From Cryptomeria japonica (taxonomy: Eukaryota > Streptophyta > Pinopsida > Cupressales > Cupressaceae): 64,000 bases of DNA. The stretch spans positions 233,544,396-233,608,395 of the forward strand of contig NC_081406.1 in assembly GCF_030272615.1 (NCBI RefSeq), in the 5' to 3' direction. Both the position numbers and the translations under genes were made by a program. A model generated the notes under the pieces. That model worked only from the letters and a program-made list of their open reading frames with translations. It did no database searches and was not told the DNA's origin. Below are positions 1 to 11,649 of the stretch, one piece after another. Position 1 is the first letter of the stretch. Each line of letters starts with the position of its first letter.

Positions 1-285
1 CATTTGTTTGTAGTGATTTTGAGTATAAATTGTACTTCTAGCATATGGTCTTTTTTGGCCAATTCGGCACTTGTATTGCATAGATCTATCTTTCTAGTCT
101 TTTGCATTGTAGTTCTTAGCCTATTGGGGTAGTTGTAAAACAAAATCAGAAGTCCACCTTGCCATTGTTTGCAAGTGGCCTATTGTACACGCACTATATA
201 TAAAGTGCCAAAGTCATCATTTGGGGGGGGGGGGGGGGGGTGTCTCTTGTCCTTTTGTGCTCTTGTGTTCTTTCATTTTGCTACT
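1..285 (+). other. Leader upstream of the first copia gag
   Basis: No gene is seen. A TATA-like tatatataaa lies at 195-204 and an uninterrupted run of 18 G at 223-240, about 45 bases before the gag start codon. No LTR matching the one at 2775-3330 is visible here, so the element's 5' LTR is either left of the window or lost. The G run could stall polymerases and its length may be an assembly artefact. Confidence 0.4.
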
Positions 286-2057
286 ATGGGTTCTCCTAAG
301 TTTCCTCTCTTAACTCCTCATAATTATGCTACATGGAAAATTTATGCATGGAGTAAACTTATGGAAAAAGGACTAACTCATTATATTGATGGAACTATTG
401 TTGCTCCCGCTCATCCTAAGGTTGATCTTGTTGCTCACTTGTATTGGATCACTAATAAAATCATGGCAATTGGTACCTTAAGAAAGTTTGTATCAAAGGA
501 TCCCATTTTTCATATTGAGAAATGTACTCTAATCAATGATTCTTGGCATAAGTTTCAAGACTTGTATGGTCAAGTTGATGAGATTAGGGGATACCAGATT
601 GATAGTGATCTCACCATGTTAGATCCCAAGAATTTTAATACTAGACAAGATTATGTCACTAAGGCAAAAGAGTTGAGGGCACAACTCAAGGATTGTGCCA
701 TTGACAAGAAGGATACTCAATTGATCTTCAATCTAAAGGGAAAGCTTCCACAAGAATATGGAGCATTTGTTTCTAGTTTTCAAACCCATAGGATGACAAT
801 GGGTTCAAGCTACACAATGCCTACATTTGATGCTTTTGCCAAAATGTTGATGATGGAACAAACTAAGTTGATAAGCATGGGCATTCTTAAGACTTCTATA
901 TCGCAAGCATTAGTGGCAAATCAAGGGAACAAAGGAAATCAAGGAAAGGACAACTCAAACAAGAAGAAATGGAAATCAAAGCCTAAGGACAAAGCAACAC
1001 CTTCTCCACACCAAGGAGATTCATTCTCTTCCGAGAAGGACAATTCACCAAAGAAGGAGAGACCTACTTGTGCCTATTGTAAAAAGGTTGGTAATGAGGA
1101 ATGTTGTTGCCATTCTAAGAAGATTGATAAGCTCACACACATCCTCAAAAAGCACAACATTGATCTACTTAATTCCTACAAGGAGGATTCATCAACTTCC
1201 ACTTCCTCACATTCAAAAGAGAAAGGGAAAGCATTCATGGCTTCAACAAGTGGGAAGAATCACTCGTTTTGGAAAAGAAAAGGACAAGCTCTTTGTGCTA
1301 CTACAAGTCATGATTCAAGGAGATGGCTTCTAGATTCAGGGGCTTGTCATCATATGGCATCTTCACAGTCTATGTTTTCTACATTTGAGCCTTGCACCAT
1401 GCCACATATTTTGATGGGAAATCATACACATACATGGATGTGATTGGGAAAGGATCTATTGGCATTGGGGATAACTCCTTCAATGATGTGTTGTGTGTAC
1501 CCCACTTGACAAACAATCTCCTTTCCATCTATCAAATCACACATGGGGCAACAAAGAGAATTGCAGAGTTCACACCTGAGTCAGTTTTCATTAGAGACTT
1601 GGAGACTCAAGCTATCATTGTGACTGGGGTGGTTGATCATGCATCTCAGTTATACTCCTTTTCAGATTTTGTTGATGAGGATGATTTCACATATGATGAT
1701 TCTTCACATGATGATCACACTTTTTGTGATAATTCAAATTTTGAGGAGAACTTTGGGTACTTGAACTTGGGGATTCTCACATGTGACCATGTTCTTGTTC
1801 CTTCTATTTCATCTCCTCCTATTGATATAACATCACCTATTGCACCTGATGATGCAGCTAGTGTGACAGTTTTGCCTTCTTCTGATTCAATGCAGCAAGA
1901 TATTTCATGTCTTCCAGCTTCAGTTCATTGGGATGACTACTTGACAGACATTGTAGGCTTGTTTGTGGAGTCCTACATTGCATATTTAGGAGACATCATT
2001 GATGATATTCATCTTCTCTTTAATCAAGATGATCCTTCTTTGATTGTTGTGAGGTAA
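286..2057 (+). pseudogene. Ty1/copia gag and protease, frameshifted, no pol
   Basis: The start at 286 is chosen because the conserved copia gag opening MGSPKFPLLTPHNYATWKIY begins there. Residues 1-230 look like the UBN2-type gag domain, which would pack element RNA in cytoplasmic particles. A Lys/Ser-rich stretch follows, then a damaged zinc knuckle (CAYCKKVGNEECC, the His position lost). Next is a copia aspartic protease with the DSG triad in WLLDSGACHHMA at about 1324-1359. A small indel near 1420 shifts the frame, and the protease continues from about 1427 (VIGKGSIGIG, LTNNLLSIYQ). After the SQLYSF motif the frame runs into an Asp/Ser-rich stretch with many D and no integrase, reverse transcriptase or RNase H. 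The element therefore looks like a gag-protease derivative depending on a full copia partner. Family call confident; mobility doubtful. Confidence 0.8.
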
Positions 2058-2774
2058 GACTCTGACCCTCTTGTGTATTCTCTACATGATCATTCTTTCA
2101 AGGTTGATATGATTGTGGATTCTTATGTACAGCAGTTGGAGGAGGTCTCTTTATCCTTAAAGGAGACATGTGAGTCTTTGGGACTTGTTCTACATTCATC
2201 TCCACTAGATCTTGGAGTGCCTTTTTCAGCAATGTAGAGTAGTTCACCACCTTTGGAGGGGGTATCTTTCAGCATCAACATGGAGACACTTGAGTAGTTT
2301 TCAAAGATTCCTTTCATCATGAGTTTTTTTCCTACATCTTCCATTCATGATTGGGGAGACTTCATGGATACACCTTTGGTTTTGTTTCTTCCCAAGGGGA
2401 GGAATGTTGTTCGACATTCATGGAGAAGTTTCTTCATTCATTCTCGAGCTTCTACCATTGGTACAGATTCTACATTGAGAGGGGGATACCTAGCTTCTCT
2501 TCTCTCATATGGGGGGCCTTTTTCCTCACATGGGGTTTTGTTCCTCACATACTTCTGTGAGAGTTCTCTCATATAGTTTTCATCTCTCTTTTGGGGGAGG
2601 ATTTTTTCCCATTGTATTTTTCTCTCTTTCCCCGTTTTATGAGAGATTTCATTGCATTGGTTTGCATGCATTTGTACATGGGTACCTAACATGGCCTCGT
2701 AGCCGAGACCCATCTTGCATTGCTTAGTTGCATTGTAGACTTAAGTGCATTCCCCTAATTTGCACTTAAGGGGG
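2058..2774 (+). other. Internal tail of gag-only copia element, with polypurine tract
   Basis: Decayed acidic coding sequence continues to about 2300 with in-frame stops and then becomes non-coding. At 2394-2407 a ccaaggggagga tract resembles the polypurine tract usual after copia pol. The functional tract is probably aaggggg at 2768-2774, which touches the LTR start. Nothing encoding integrase, reverse transcriptase or RNase H is seen on either strand, so the space normally used by about 4 kb of pol is missing. Confidence 0.5.
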
Positions 2775-3330
2775 TGTTGGTGTAATTAATTATTTTTGTG
2801 GGATATTATTACACCTTACTTAAGTTCACTTAGGATAATGCATTTCATAGTAGTTTGGGTATGAGACACTTGGGTGTTTGTGCCACATTGGGATAGTGTG
2901 TGTAGGAGAATTTCCACCTTTTGTGGTTTTATGTTTTTGTTACATTCCACATTCAATGGATGATCCACCTCATGCGGAATTTCATATTATTTCTCTTACC
3001 TACCCCTACTTATCCCTACCTACCATTGTTTCTTATTGAGCCACATTTCATGTTTGTGTGCTTACATATCCATATAGCCTTGCCTATATAAGAAGGTTCA
3101 TATTCATTGTATGTAACAACTATTGAACGAATGATCATTTATCTATTGATGAGAATACAATTTATTCTTGTCCTATATTTTGTCTCTCTATTATACTTTT
3201 CATTAAGCTCTTGATCTTGGAAAAAACTCACAATTTGTAATCACTTTTAATGATCTAATTCATTCAATTTTGTGTTGCCCCCATCTTGTCCGGCTTTCGT
3301 TGTGTTTACTCTTGCTGCATAGTCTTGACA
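2775..3330 (+). repeat. 3' LTR of the gag-only copia element
   Basis: The repeat starts TGTTGG directly after a purine tract. It has a TATA box (tatataaga, 3085-3093) placed as expected for a U3/R boundary. I set the end at a CA at 3330 because the TRIM element starts at 3332; this end is uncertain since the partner LTR is not in the window. Confidence 0.55.
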
Positions 3331-3331
3331 T

Positions 3332-3674
3332 TGTTACAAGCTAGGGTTTTTGTTACACCAAAAGATCGACCTATCCAAGCCGGATACAACCACTAGACTT
3401 ATAGAATCCACAGGAGGTTGTGAAACCATCTCATGAATCCCCACAAGGGACGTTGGCCCACTGCCAACAATCCCCCTCCTTGCGTCACTCATTGCAGTTG
3501 CATGATTCAAACCCATGACCAAGCTCTGATACCACTTGTTACAATCTAGGTTTGTCGTTGCACCAAAATATCGACCAGTCAATGCCCAATACAACCACTA
3601 GACCTATAGAATCCACAAGATGTTGTTAAACCATGTCATGAATCCCCGCTAGGGATGTTGGCCCACTGCCAACA
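3332..3674 (-). mobile_element. TRIM/SMART-type miniature LTR retrotransposon
   Basis: Two direct repeats of exactly 138 bp (3332-3469 and 3537-3674) start TGTTACA and end GCCAACA on the plus strand. They flank only 67 bases. On the minus strand these contain, in order, a primer-binding site complementary to initiator tRNA-Met (TGGTATCAGAGC, 3534-3523) right after the 5' LTR and a polypurine tract (aaggaggggga, 3481-3471) right before the 3' LTR. This is the full set of replication signals with no coding capacity, as known for TRIM and SMART elements mobilised by other elements. The LTRs differ at a modest number of sites. The flanks (gacat and gatag) do not give a clean target duplication, so the insertion is old or altered. 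Confidence 0.88.
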
Positions 3675-3721
3675 GATAGATCTTATTGAGATCCCTCCTA
3701 ACCATGATTGCACTACATACT
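3675..3721. other. Short spacer between TRIM and Copia-1
   Basis: Forty-seven bases of non-coding sequence. Its last five bases (atact) pair with atacc at 10800-10804 as the target duplication of Copia-1. Confidence 0.4.
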
Positions 3722-5068
3722 TGATGAATAATGATGAAAAAATGATACCCTAACTGGTATTGACAGGGGGGGTGAAACAGTACAACCAAAAACTTTTTCA
3801 ACACTTTATCATATTAAAACAATATTGACTGGTTGTCTTCACCACTGAACTTAACCATGGGTATATTGGTTAAACACAAATACTTCAGACATCATTTGAC
3901 ATACCTTAAATATTGATGACTACTTCCTGATATAATCAAGCATGAGTTGTATCAACAATACCACAATCATTTAGCACTGCATGCATAACTAACTTAATCA
4001 ACAACTACTCAATCATCACATGAAAACTCATAACCCATAACACACAGATTTTTCACGTGGAAACCCAAATGGGAAAAAACACGGTGGGGATGAATACCCA
4101 CAAGCTTGTTTTGAACTCTTTTGAAGTTCGCTCTGTTAGAAGCCTAGTCCAGTTAAAGACTTTACAATAAGGTTCTGTTAGGAACTGATCCTGTTAGAGA
4201 TCACCTGGTTAAGGGATGGCTATAAACCCTATTAAAGGTTGAAACACTGTTAAAGGTTACCTCGCTAGAGGATTTAAAGAACTCAATGAGCTTGAGTCAC
4301 CTGGTTAGAGGATTTGCAACAAGGTTGTTAAAGCTACCCGGTCAAGGGATTTTCCTTCTGTTGAAATGGTTAGAAGTCAACAGGTAAAGCTTTGATCTGA
4401 TAAAACACTAATTGCTAAGGAAGATCCTTTTCAACTCCTCTCCTCTATAATCACACTCTGCAGATTCCACACTCTAGTTTGGCAAGTATCTCAACATGTG
4501 GACACAAACACATCATTTTCTAACACAAACAATAAAAAACATCATTGACCTTATAGACAACAATTAGGTCGGTAGCATAAACCCTAAACCCTAAACATTT
4601 TAGGTTTACAAATACAAGCGGTCAAATCCTAACCATTAGATCCATTTCATAGAATGAAGCAATCTAAAATAGATCTTAAGTCATTCTGCATTGTCCATTC
4701 TTAACTACGTCTTGAAATCAATAACCCATCATGCACACTTCATATACCACTTAGAACATTGTGCATTCCCCAAGTAGACATTCAAATTAATTCGATCTTC
4801 ATGCTCACAAGCACATAGCTGACATGGCACCACGATCTCATCCTTATCTCTTAACTAACTCATCATAGAATTTCATCGGTTGCACCACAGAGGCCAAACC
4901 GGAAACCCTAGAGCTGAACAGGGACTACCAACTGGTAGTCACACTTAGTGAACCCCGACACTGATCCACTCCATCTCGGTTGACCATAACCGCTTCCAAT
5001 CTTCATACCGGTTCACCTATTGACATCAATGACAACATACATTGTCACCAATTCATCATATGCCAACA
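3722..5068 (-). repeat. Copia-1 3' LTR
   Basis: Matches 9468-10799 over its whole length, TG to CA. It contains two adjacent CCCTAAA units near 4581, which are part of the LTR and not a telomere. No gene is seen inside. Confidence 0.9.
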
Positions 5069-5407
5069 ATCTCCCCCTTTTGGTATTGATGGCAATACTC
5101 AGTGTATCATTGCTTAGTATCTGCACCATGCTTAACAACATATACTAATTGATGTATATTGGTTCAAAGATCATAACCACCACCATCTAGACTGGTTAGT
5201 GTGCATTCTACCATATATCCTCATCATCAGATATCTTCTCCCTCATACATCATTAGATATCTTCTCCCCCTTTGACAGCAATGCCAAAGTGGAGGCAGAA
5301 GCCTCCAAGCTCCACTATGTTGCTACCCCTGTGGAGTACCATCCTTCAGCACATCAATCATGTAAGATTTGTCACTATAGTACCTAACTGATGTGGAGCA
5401 CACAACT
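5069..5407 (-). other. Copia-1 3' untranslated region and polypurine tract
   Basis: Non-coding stretch between the pol stop at 5408 and the 3' LTR. It carries the polypurine tract (5081-5070 on the minus strand), the primer for plus-strand DNA synthesis. Confidence 0.7.
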
Positions 5408-8400
5408 TTAGTTTACTTCATGAAGGGGTAGAACCCCTAATTCACCTCTCAAATAGGTAAATGTAGTCTTCGGTAAGGGCTTAGTGAATACGTCTTCTAG
5501 TTACTCCTTACTGGAAACATGTTCTAATACAACCTCTTTATTCTGAACCTTTTCTCTCAAGAAATGATTCTTGAGTTCAATGTGCTTTGTCCTAGCATGC
5601 AATACTGGATTTTTGGAAATATTGATTGCACTAGTATTATCACAAAAAATACTCACTAGTTCAGATATAGGCACTTTGAAGCCATTCAACACATGCTTCA
5701 TCTAGATTGCCTGAGTGTAGTTCATAAAAGCTGCCACATACTCTGCTTAAGCTATAGACTTGGAAATACAGCTCTGCTTCTTACTCGTCCACGAGACTAG
5801 TCTTCCACCAAGGAAGAACACTCCACCAGTTGTGCTCTTCCAGTCATCCACATTACCTACCCAATCTGCATAGGTAAACACTTTCAGACCAAAGTCACCA
5901 TTATATGGATACCATAATCCATAATCAACCATCCCTTTCAGGTATCTAAGAATCCTCTTTACCGCTACCAAGTGGGATTCTCTTGGACTCTCTTGAAAAC
6001 GGGCTACTATGCCCACTACATGAGCAATATCCGGTCTACTGTGCACCACACAGTGGAGCTTACCGATCATCGACCAGTACTCCTTCTCATCCACCAACGT
6101 TGTATCATCCTCCTTTGTCAGTTTGCAGCTGGTCACCATCGGTGTTCCAACCATTTTTCTCTCCTCCATGCCAAAGGTCTTCAATACCTCTTTGATATAC
6201 TTGGACTGGGTAATGAAGATACCTTCCTTCATCTGTTGAATCTGTAGACCAATGAAGAACTTTATCTCTCCAATCAGAGACATCTCAAACTCTTTCTTCA
6301 TTTCATCTACGAATGCATGGCTCATTTCATCATCTCCTCCGAAGATTATGTCATCTACAAATACTTTACATATCAGAATCTAATCACCTTCAGGTTTCAG
6401 GTAGATGTTATTGTCCTCACTCATTCTCTAAAATTGTATTGTCACAAGATGAGATTCTAACTGTTCATACCATGCCCTTGGTGCTTGTTTCAATCCATGT
6501 AGGCCCTTGTGTAATCTACACACCATGTTACTATCTTCTGACAAAGAAATTCCACCTGGTTGCTCAATATACACTTCTTCATCTAGGATTCCATTCAGGA
6601 ATACAGACTTCACATCCATCTAGTATACCTTAAATCCCTTGAATGCTGCAAATGCAAGTAGCATTCAGACACCTTCCAATCTAGCCACTGGGGCAAAGGT
6701 TTCTCCATAGTCTTCTCCCTCTTCTTGAATGTATTCCTTGCATACAACTCTTGCCTTGTTCCTTACCACAGTGTTGTCTTCATTCAGCTTATTCTTGAAG
6801 ACCCATTTGGTACCTATTACATTCTTGTGTTTCGGTTTGGGTACCAAGGACCATGTTGCATTCTTTTCAATCTGGTCTAGCTCCTCTTCTATTGCCTTTA
6901 TCTAGTCTTCATCATTAAGTGCCTCTCTAGTGGTCTTAGGCTCAAATTATGAAATCATGAAAGAGTTTTCTTTCACCTTTCTCCTTCTGAGTATCCCTAC
7001 ATCTTTATCTCCTATGATCTACTTTGGATCATGATGTAGTTTCACATACCTAGGAATGACCCTAGCTGGTTATGCTTGGTTTTCCTCTTCTTTTTCCACT
7101 TCATCTTCTTCTTCACCTGCTGCAACTTCTACCGGTATAGGAACACTAAGGTCTTTCTGGTGTTTGAAACTTATTTCCTTCTTAACTAATTCCCAGAAGG
7201 CTACACCTAGTTTATCTTCCGCTTGCTTGCTGCAAGTTTCCTCAGGCTCCTCAGGGGGTTCATCAACCTTGACATTGATACTCTCAACAATTTTTTGAAT
7301 CCTATTGTTGTATCATTTGAGAGCTTTTCTTTTAGTGGAATATCCCAGAAATATTCCTTCATCCCATTTAGCATCAAACTTACTCAGATGCTCACCTCTC
7401 CTGATATAGCACTTACTACCAAACACTTTGAAATAACTCACATTAGGAGTTCTCCCGTTCCAGTAATCATAGGGGGTTTTTATTTAATGTTCTTGATGAG
7501 TACTTGGTTCATGGTATAGACTACAGTGCTCACCGCTTCTCTCCAAAAAGTGTGAGCAACCTTTCCTTGGATTAGCATAGTTTTGGCCGCTTCAACTATA
7601 GTCTTGTTATTCCTTTATGCTATGCCATTGTGTTGTGGTGTCCTTGGGGTATACAACTGCCTCTTGATGTCATTCTCTTCACAATACTTGTTGAATTCAT
7701 CAAAAGTGAATTCACCTCCCTGATCAATTCTTAGGCATTTTATTCTTCTGCCGCTCTCCTTTTCCACCAATGCTCTGAAGGCTTTGAACTTTCCAAATGC
7801 CTCAAACTTGTCTTTCAAGAATGTGACCCACATCATTCTTGAGCAGTCATCAGTAAGAATCATGAAATACCCATCTCCCTGAATACTTCTAGTTTTCATC
7901 AGACCACACAAATTAGTGTGCACAAGATCAAGTAAGTTATCTGCTGAAAAAGACTTACCTTTGAATGTTGAGGAAGACATCTTCCCAAGTTGACATTCTC
8001 TACATAAATCATTCTTTGGTTTGTTCAGCAAAGGCAATCCTCTTACTGCCTTGATCTTACTAGCCTTTACAATATTATCAATAATCATATGACAAATTCT
8101 CCGATGCCATATCCGACTATCATCAAACTTCGCCATCAGGCACTAACTAATCTTGGCATTCAGCTGAAACAAGTTTCCTCTGGTCTTCTTACTAGTGGAA
8201 ATAAGTTCACCACTCTTTCCAATTATTCTGCAAACTCCACCTTTGAACTCCAGAATGAGTCCATTGTCATTCAGCTAAGAAACACTCAAAATGTTGTGCT
8301 TAAGGCCTTCCACCTATTAGACATCATCCGCACTTCTTTTTCCATTCAGTGAGATGGATCCTTTTCCTTTCACCATGCAAGGTGCATCGTTACCAAACTT

Positions 8401-9396
8401 GACAACACTTCCATCATATTCATCCAGAGATAGAAATTTTCTCTGGTCACCAGTCATGTGATGAGAACACCTGCTATCAATGATCCACTCATTAGAGTTG
8501 TCAATGTGAGAGACAAGGGCTTTCTAATCAGACACTTCTTCCTTTATAGCTATAAACACTATGTCCTCATTCTCTTCATCCTCATATTCTTCATCAGTAA
8601 CACCTTCATCCACTGCAACAAGACAATTTCTCCTACCTCCTCCTTTATACTTTCTAAACCTTTCTGGTTTATCCATATTGTCATTGTTAGGATATTTAAA
8701 AGCTATATATCCTATCTTATTGCAGGAAAAAAAATTTAGAGGAAGCTTACCTTTGTATTTTCTGGTGCCTTTTGGAAGTCTCTTGGAAAGAAGAGCTTCA
8801 AACACCATCAGAATCTCCTCATCATCCATGTCTTTGTTTGGCCTAGATTCATAACTGGTGCTGACTTCTTTTCCTTTTTTGGTTGGTGTAGAGGAAATAG
8901 ATGGTCTAAAGGTTGACTCTATCTTCTAAACACTACCATCATAGCTATTCAATTCATATGCAGTCAACTTTGCAATGATAGAGTCAAGAAATACATTTGT
9001 CTTGTCAATAGATCTTAACTCCTGAATAGCAGAAACCCTGGTTGCATAGACCGGTAACAATTATCTCAGAACTTTACTGACAAGGGTGGCATCATCAATT
9101 GTTCTACCAGTGATCTTGATATCTCCAACCACAGTCTTGATCCTTATGCCATATTGTTGAATGGTCTCACCTTCAACCATCCTCATGTCTTCAAATTTTC
9201 CTCTAAGGCTTTCTTCCTTAGCCTGCTTGACATGATCATCACCACCATAAATGGTTTCCAGTGTGTCCCATACATCCTTAGGAGTGTCCTCATCTTGTAC
9301 ATCAATGAACTCAATACCGGACAGGCTGCTAATAAGGGCTTCCTTTCATATTTTGAAATTATCCCTATTGAACTTAGGACCTTCCCTTTTCATCAT
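5408..9396 (-). pseudogene. Copia-1 gag-pol polyprotein, multiply interrupted
   Basis: Gag starts near 9396 (MMKREGPKFNRDNF) with a UBN2-like domain. The zinc knuckle (SCNKIGYIAFKY, about 8745-8695) has lost Cys and His ligands. The protease motif reads DSR instead of DSG (WIIDSRCSHHMTGD, about 8505-8460). The pre-integrase zinc region and integrase core lie at 8136-7615 (HRRICHM, CRECQLGKM). RT occupies about 6847-6250, with the catalytic box FVDDIIFGGDD near 6350. RNase H follows to 5408, ending with the copia signature CDNTSAINISKNPVLHARTK (5641-5582). Loss of DSG and of zinc ligands means no active polyprotein. The lineage looks SIRE/Angela-like, by memory of motifs only. Confidence 0.85.
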
Positions 9397-9454
9397 TAAA
9401 GCATAATCTTTTGCCTCAAGCGGTTAAGCTTATATCACCAAGGACCTAGAGTTT

Positions 9455-9465
9455 CTCTGATACCA
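9455..9465 (-). promoter_or_regulatory. Copia-1 primer-binding site (tRNA-Met)
   Basis: The minus strand reads TGGTATCAGAG two bases inside the 5' LTR end. This is the usual complement of the initiator tRNA-Met 3' end that primes minus-strand DNA. Confidence 0.85.
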
Positions 9466-9467
9466 AT

Positions 9468-10799
9468 TGATGAATAATGATGAAAAAAAGATACCCTAAC
9501 TGGTACTGAGAGCGGGGGTGAATCAGTACAAACAAAAATTTTCTCAACACTTTATCATATTAAAACAATGTTGATCGGTTGTCTTCACCACTGAACTAAA
9601 CCATGGGTATACCAGTTAAACACAGATACTTCAGACAGCATTTGACAGACCTTAAATATTGATGACTACTTCCTGATATAATCCAGCATGAGTTGTATCA
9701 ACAATACCACAATCATTTAGCACTACATGCATAACTAACTTAATCAACAACTATTCAATCATCACATGAAAACTCACAACCCACAACACAGATTTTTCAT
9801 GTGGAAACCCAAATGGGAAAAACCACAGTGGGGATGAATACCCACAAGCTTGTTTTGAACTCTTTTGAAGTTCACTCTGTTAGGAGACTAGTCCAGTTAA
9901 ATAATTTACAATAAGGGACTTGTTAGGAACCGATCTTGTTAGAGATAACTTGATTAAGGGATGGCTATAAACCCTATTAAAGGTTACCTTGTTAGAGGAT
10001 TTAAAGAACTCAATGAACTTGAGTCACCTAGTTAGAGGATTTGCAACAAGCCTGTAAAAGCTATCCGGTCAAGGGACTTTCCTTTTGTTGAAATGGTTAG
10101 AAGTCAATAGGTAAAGCTTTGATCTGATAACAACACTACTTGCTAAGGCAGATCCTTTTCAACTCCTCTCCTCTGCAATCACACTCTACAGATTCCACAC
10201 TCTGGTTTGGCAAGTATCTCAACATGTGGACACAAACACATCATTTTCGAACACAAACAATAACAAACATCATCAGCCTTATAAATAACAATTAGGTTGG
10301 TAGCATAAACCCTAAACATTTTATGTTTACAATTACAAGCAGTCCAATCCTAACCATTAGATCCATTGCATAGAATGAAGCGATCTAAAATATATCTTAA
10401 GTCATTCTACATCGTCCACTCTTCACTGCATCTTGAAATCAGTAACCCATCACGCGCACTTCATACACCTCTCAGAACATCGCGCATTCTTGAGGTAGAA
10501 ATTCAAATGCATTTGATCTTCATGATCACAAGCACATAGCTGATGTGGCACCACGATCTCATCCTTATCTCTTAACTAACTCATCAAAGAATGTCATCGG
10601 TTGCACCGCATAGGCCAAACTGGAAACCCTAGAGATGAACAAGGACTACCAACCAGTAGTCATACTTAGTGAACCCCTACACCTATCCACTCCATCCCGG
10701 TTGACCGTAACCACTTCCAATCTTCATGCCAATTCATACCAGTTCACCTATTGACATCAATGACAACATACATTGTCACCACTTCATCATATGCCAACA
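9468..10799 (-). repeat. Copia-1 5' LTR
   Basis: Starts TGATGAATAATG and ends ATGCCAACA on the plus strand, matching 3722-5068. It is next to the primer-binding site, which fixes the element's orientation. Confidence 0.9.
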
Positions 10800-11649
10800 A
10801 TACCTAGCGTAAACCCAACCACCCAGATGCGCTTGCAGTGATGGTTCATTTCAATGATGAGCAAAATGAAAGTTGCGCTATATTGCCATGTTTCACTAAA
10901 TGAATTTGACATTTTTTTATGTGAGAGAAAAATTATCAACACAAGAAAACTGAATTGAGTTGTCCAAAAGAGAGATAGGTCTTTTTAGGCACCCACCACA
11001 TGATCCCATAGGTTTAGATGCCTTGTCCATACATGCCACGGTCACCGAGATACATGATGTCAAAGTTTGACAGTTTCTGCACTTTGAGCATTAAAGATAA
11101 TGCATCACGAGGGTGTAGCTTGGAATGACCAAGTGACTTGGGGAGTGAAACAGGGGCATACCTAACATAAACTCAGCCACTCAAATGTGCTCGCACTGAT
11201 GCCTCATTGTCATGACAAGCAGAACAAAATTTTGCTATGTTGCAGTCTATATTTTCTAGCTCCCTCTAGATATCAACTTTATAAAAAAGTGAATTGGAGA
11301 AGTTGTTTGTGCTAGTAATACGACTTTAATTGTTGACTTTGTGATAAAATATCTTATTATTTTAGCAATTAGTCTTTCCATTTAAAAATAACTTAAGTGT
11401 AACATATAATATAAGTCTTGATTACTACCACTTATCCATTTGAAAATCACATAACTATAACTACATAACTATAACTACATAACATAAGTATCTCAATAAC
11501 TGGAGAACAAAATTATATTGCACATAAGTATCTCGTAAAGATATTTAATATTACAATGCCTCAAATATTTCATTTGTACAAATATACAAGTCATATGTAC
11601 ACATATCCAAATAAGCTTGATATGGCAGTTTAATTTATTGCATTTTCAT
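10800..11649. other. Intergenic stretch with two diverged direct repeats
   Basis: No gene is recognised. An 86-base segment at 10801-10886 (tacctagcgtaaaccc) recurs in the same orientation at 11160-11244 with roughly 70% identity by eye, about 359 bases apart. On the minus strand a short open stretch reads through MYLGDRGMYGQG at about 11070-11025, but I could not assign it to a family. The rest is AT-rich. Confidence 0.45.

Larger units (their letters stand above)
3722..10799 (-). mobile_element. Copia-1: full-length Ty1/copia LTR retrotransposon, decayed
   Basis: The element runs right to left: 5' LTR 10799-9468, tRNA-Met primer-binding site (9465-9455), gag-protease-integrase-RT-RNase H, polypurine tract (ccaaaagggggaga, 5081-5070), 3' LTR 5068-3722. 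The termini are TG and CA. The flanks atact/atacc give a 5-bp target duplication with one mismatch. Gene order (integrase before RT) defines copia. The LTRs, 1.33 and 1.35 kb, have many substitutions and small indels, so the insertion is not recent. Many stops and frameshifts make it immobile. Confidence 0.9.

Noticed and set aside
223-240. Run of 18 G as a regulatory G-quadruplex
   Set aside because: A single homopolymer may be a sequencing or assembly artefact and has no partner feature.
4575-4605. Telomere-like CCCTAAA units
   Set aside because: Only two adjacent units and they lie inside the Copia-1 LTR, so this is not an interstitial telomere.
10990-11150. Minus-strand open stretch with MYLGDRGMYGQG, briefly considered as a phosphatase or other host exon
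   Set aside because: No conserved motif of a known family could be confirmed and no splice sites of quality were seen.
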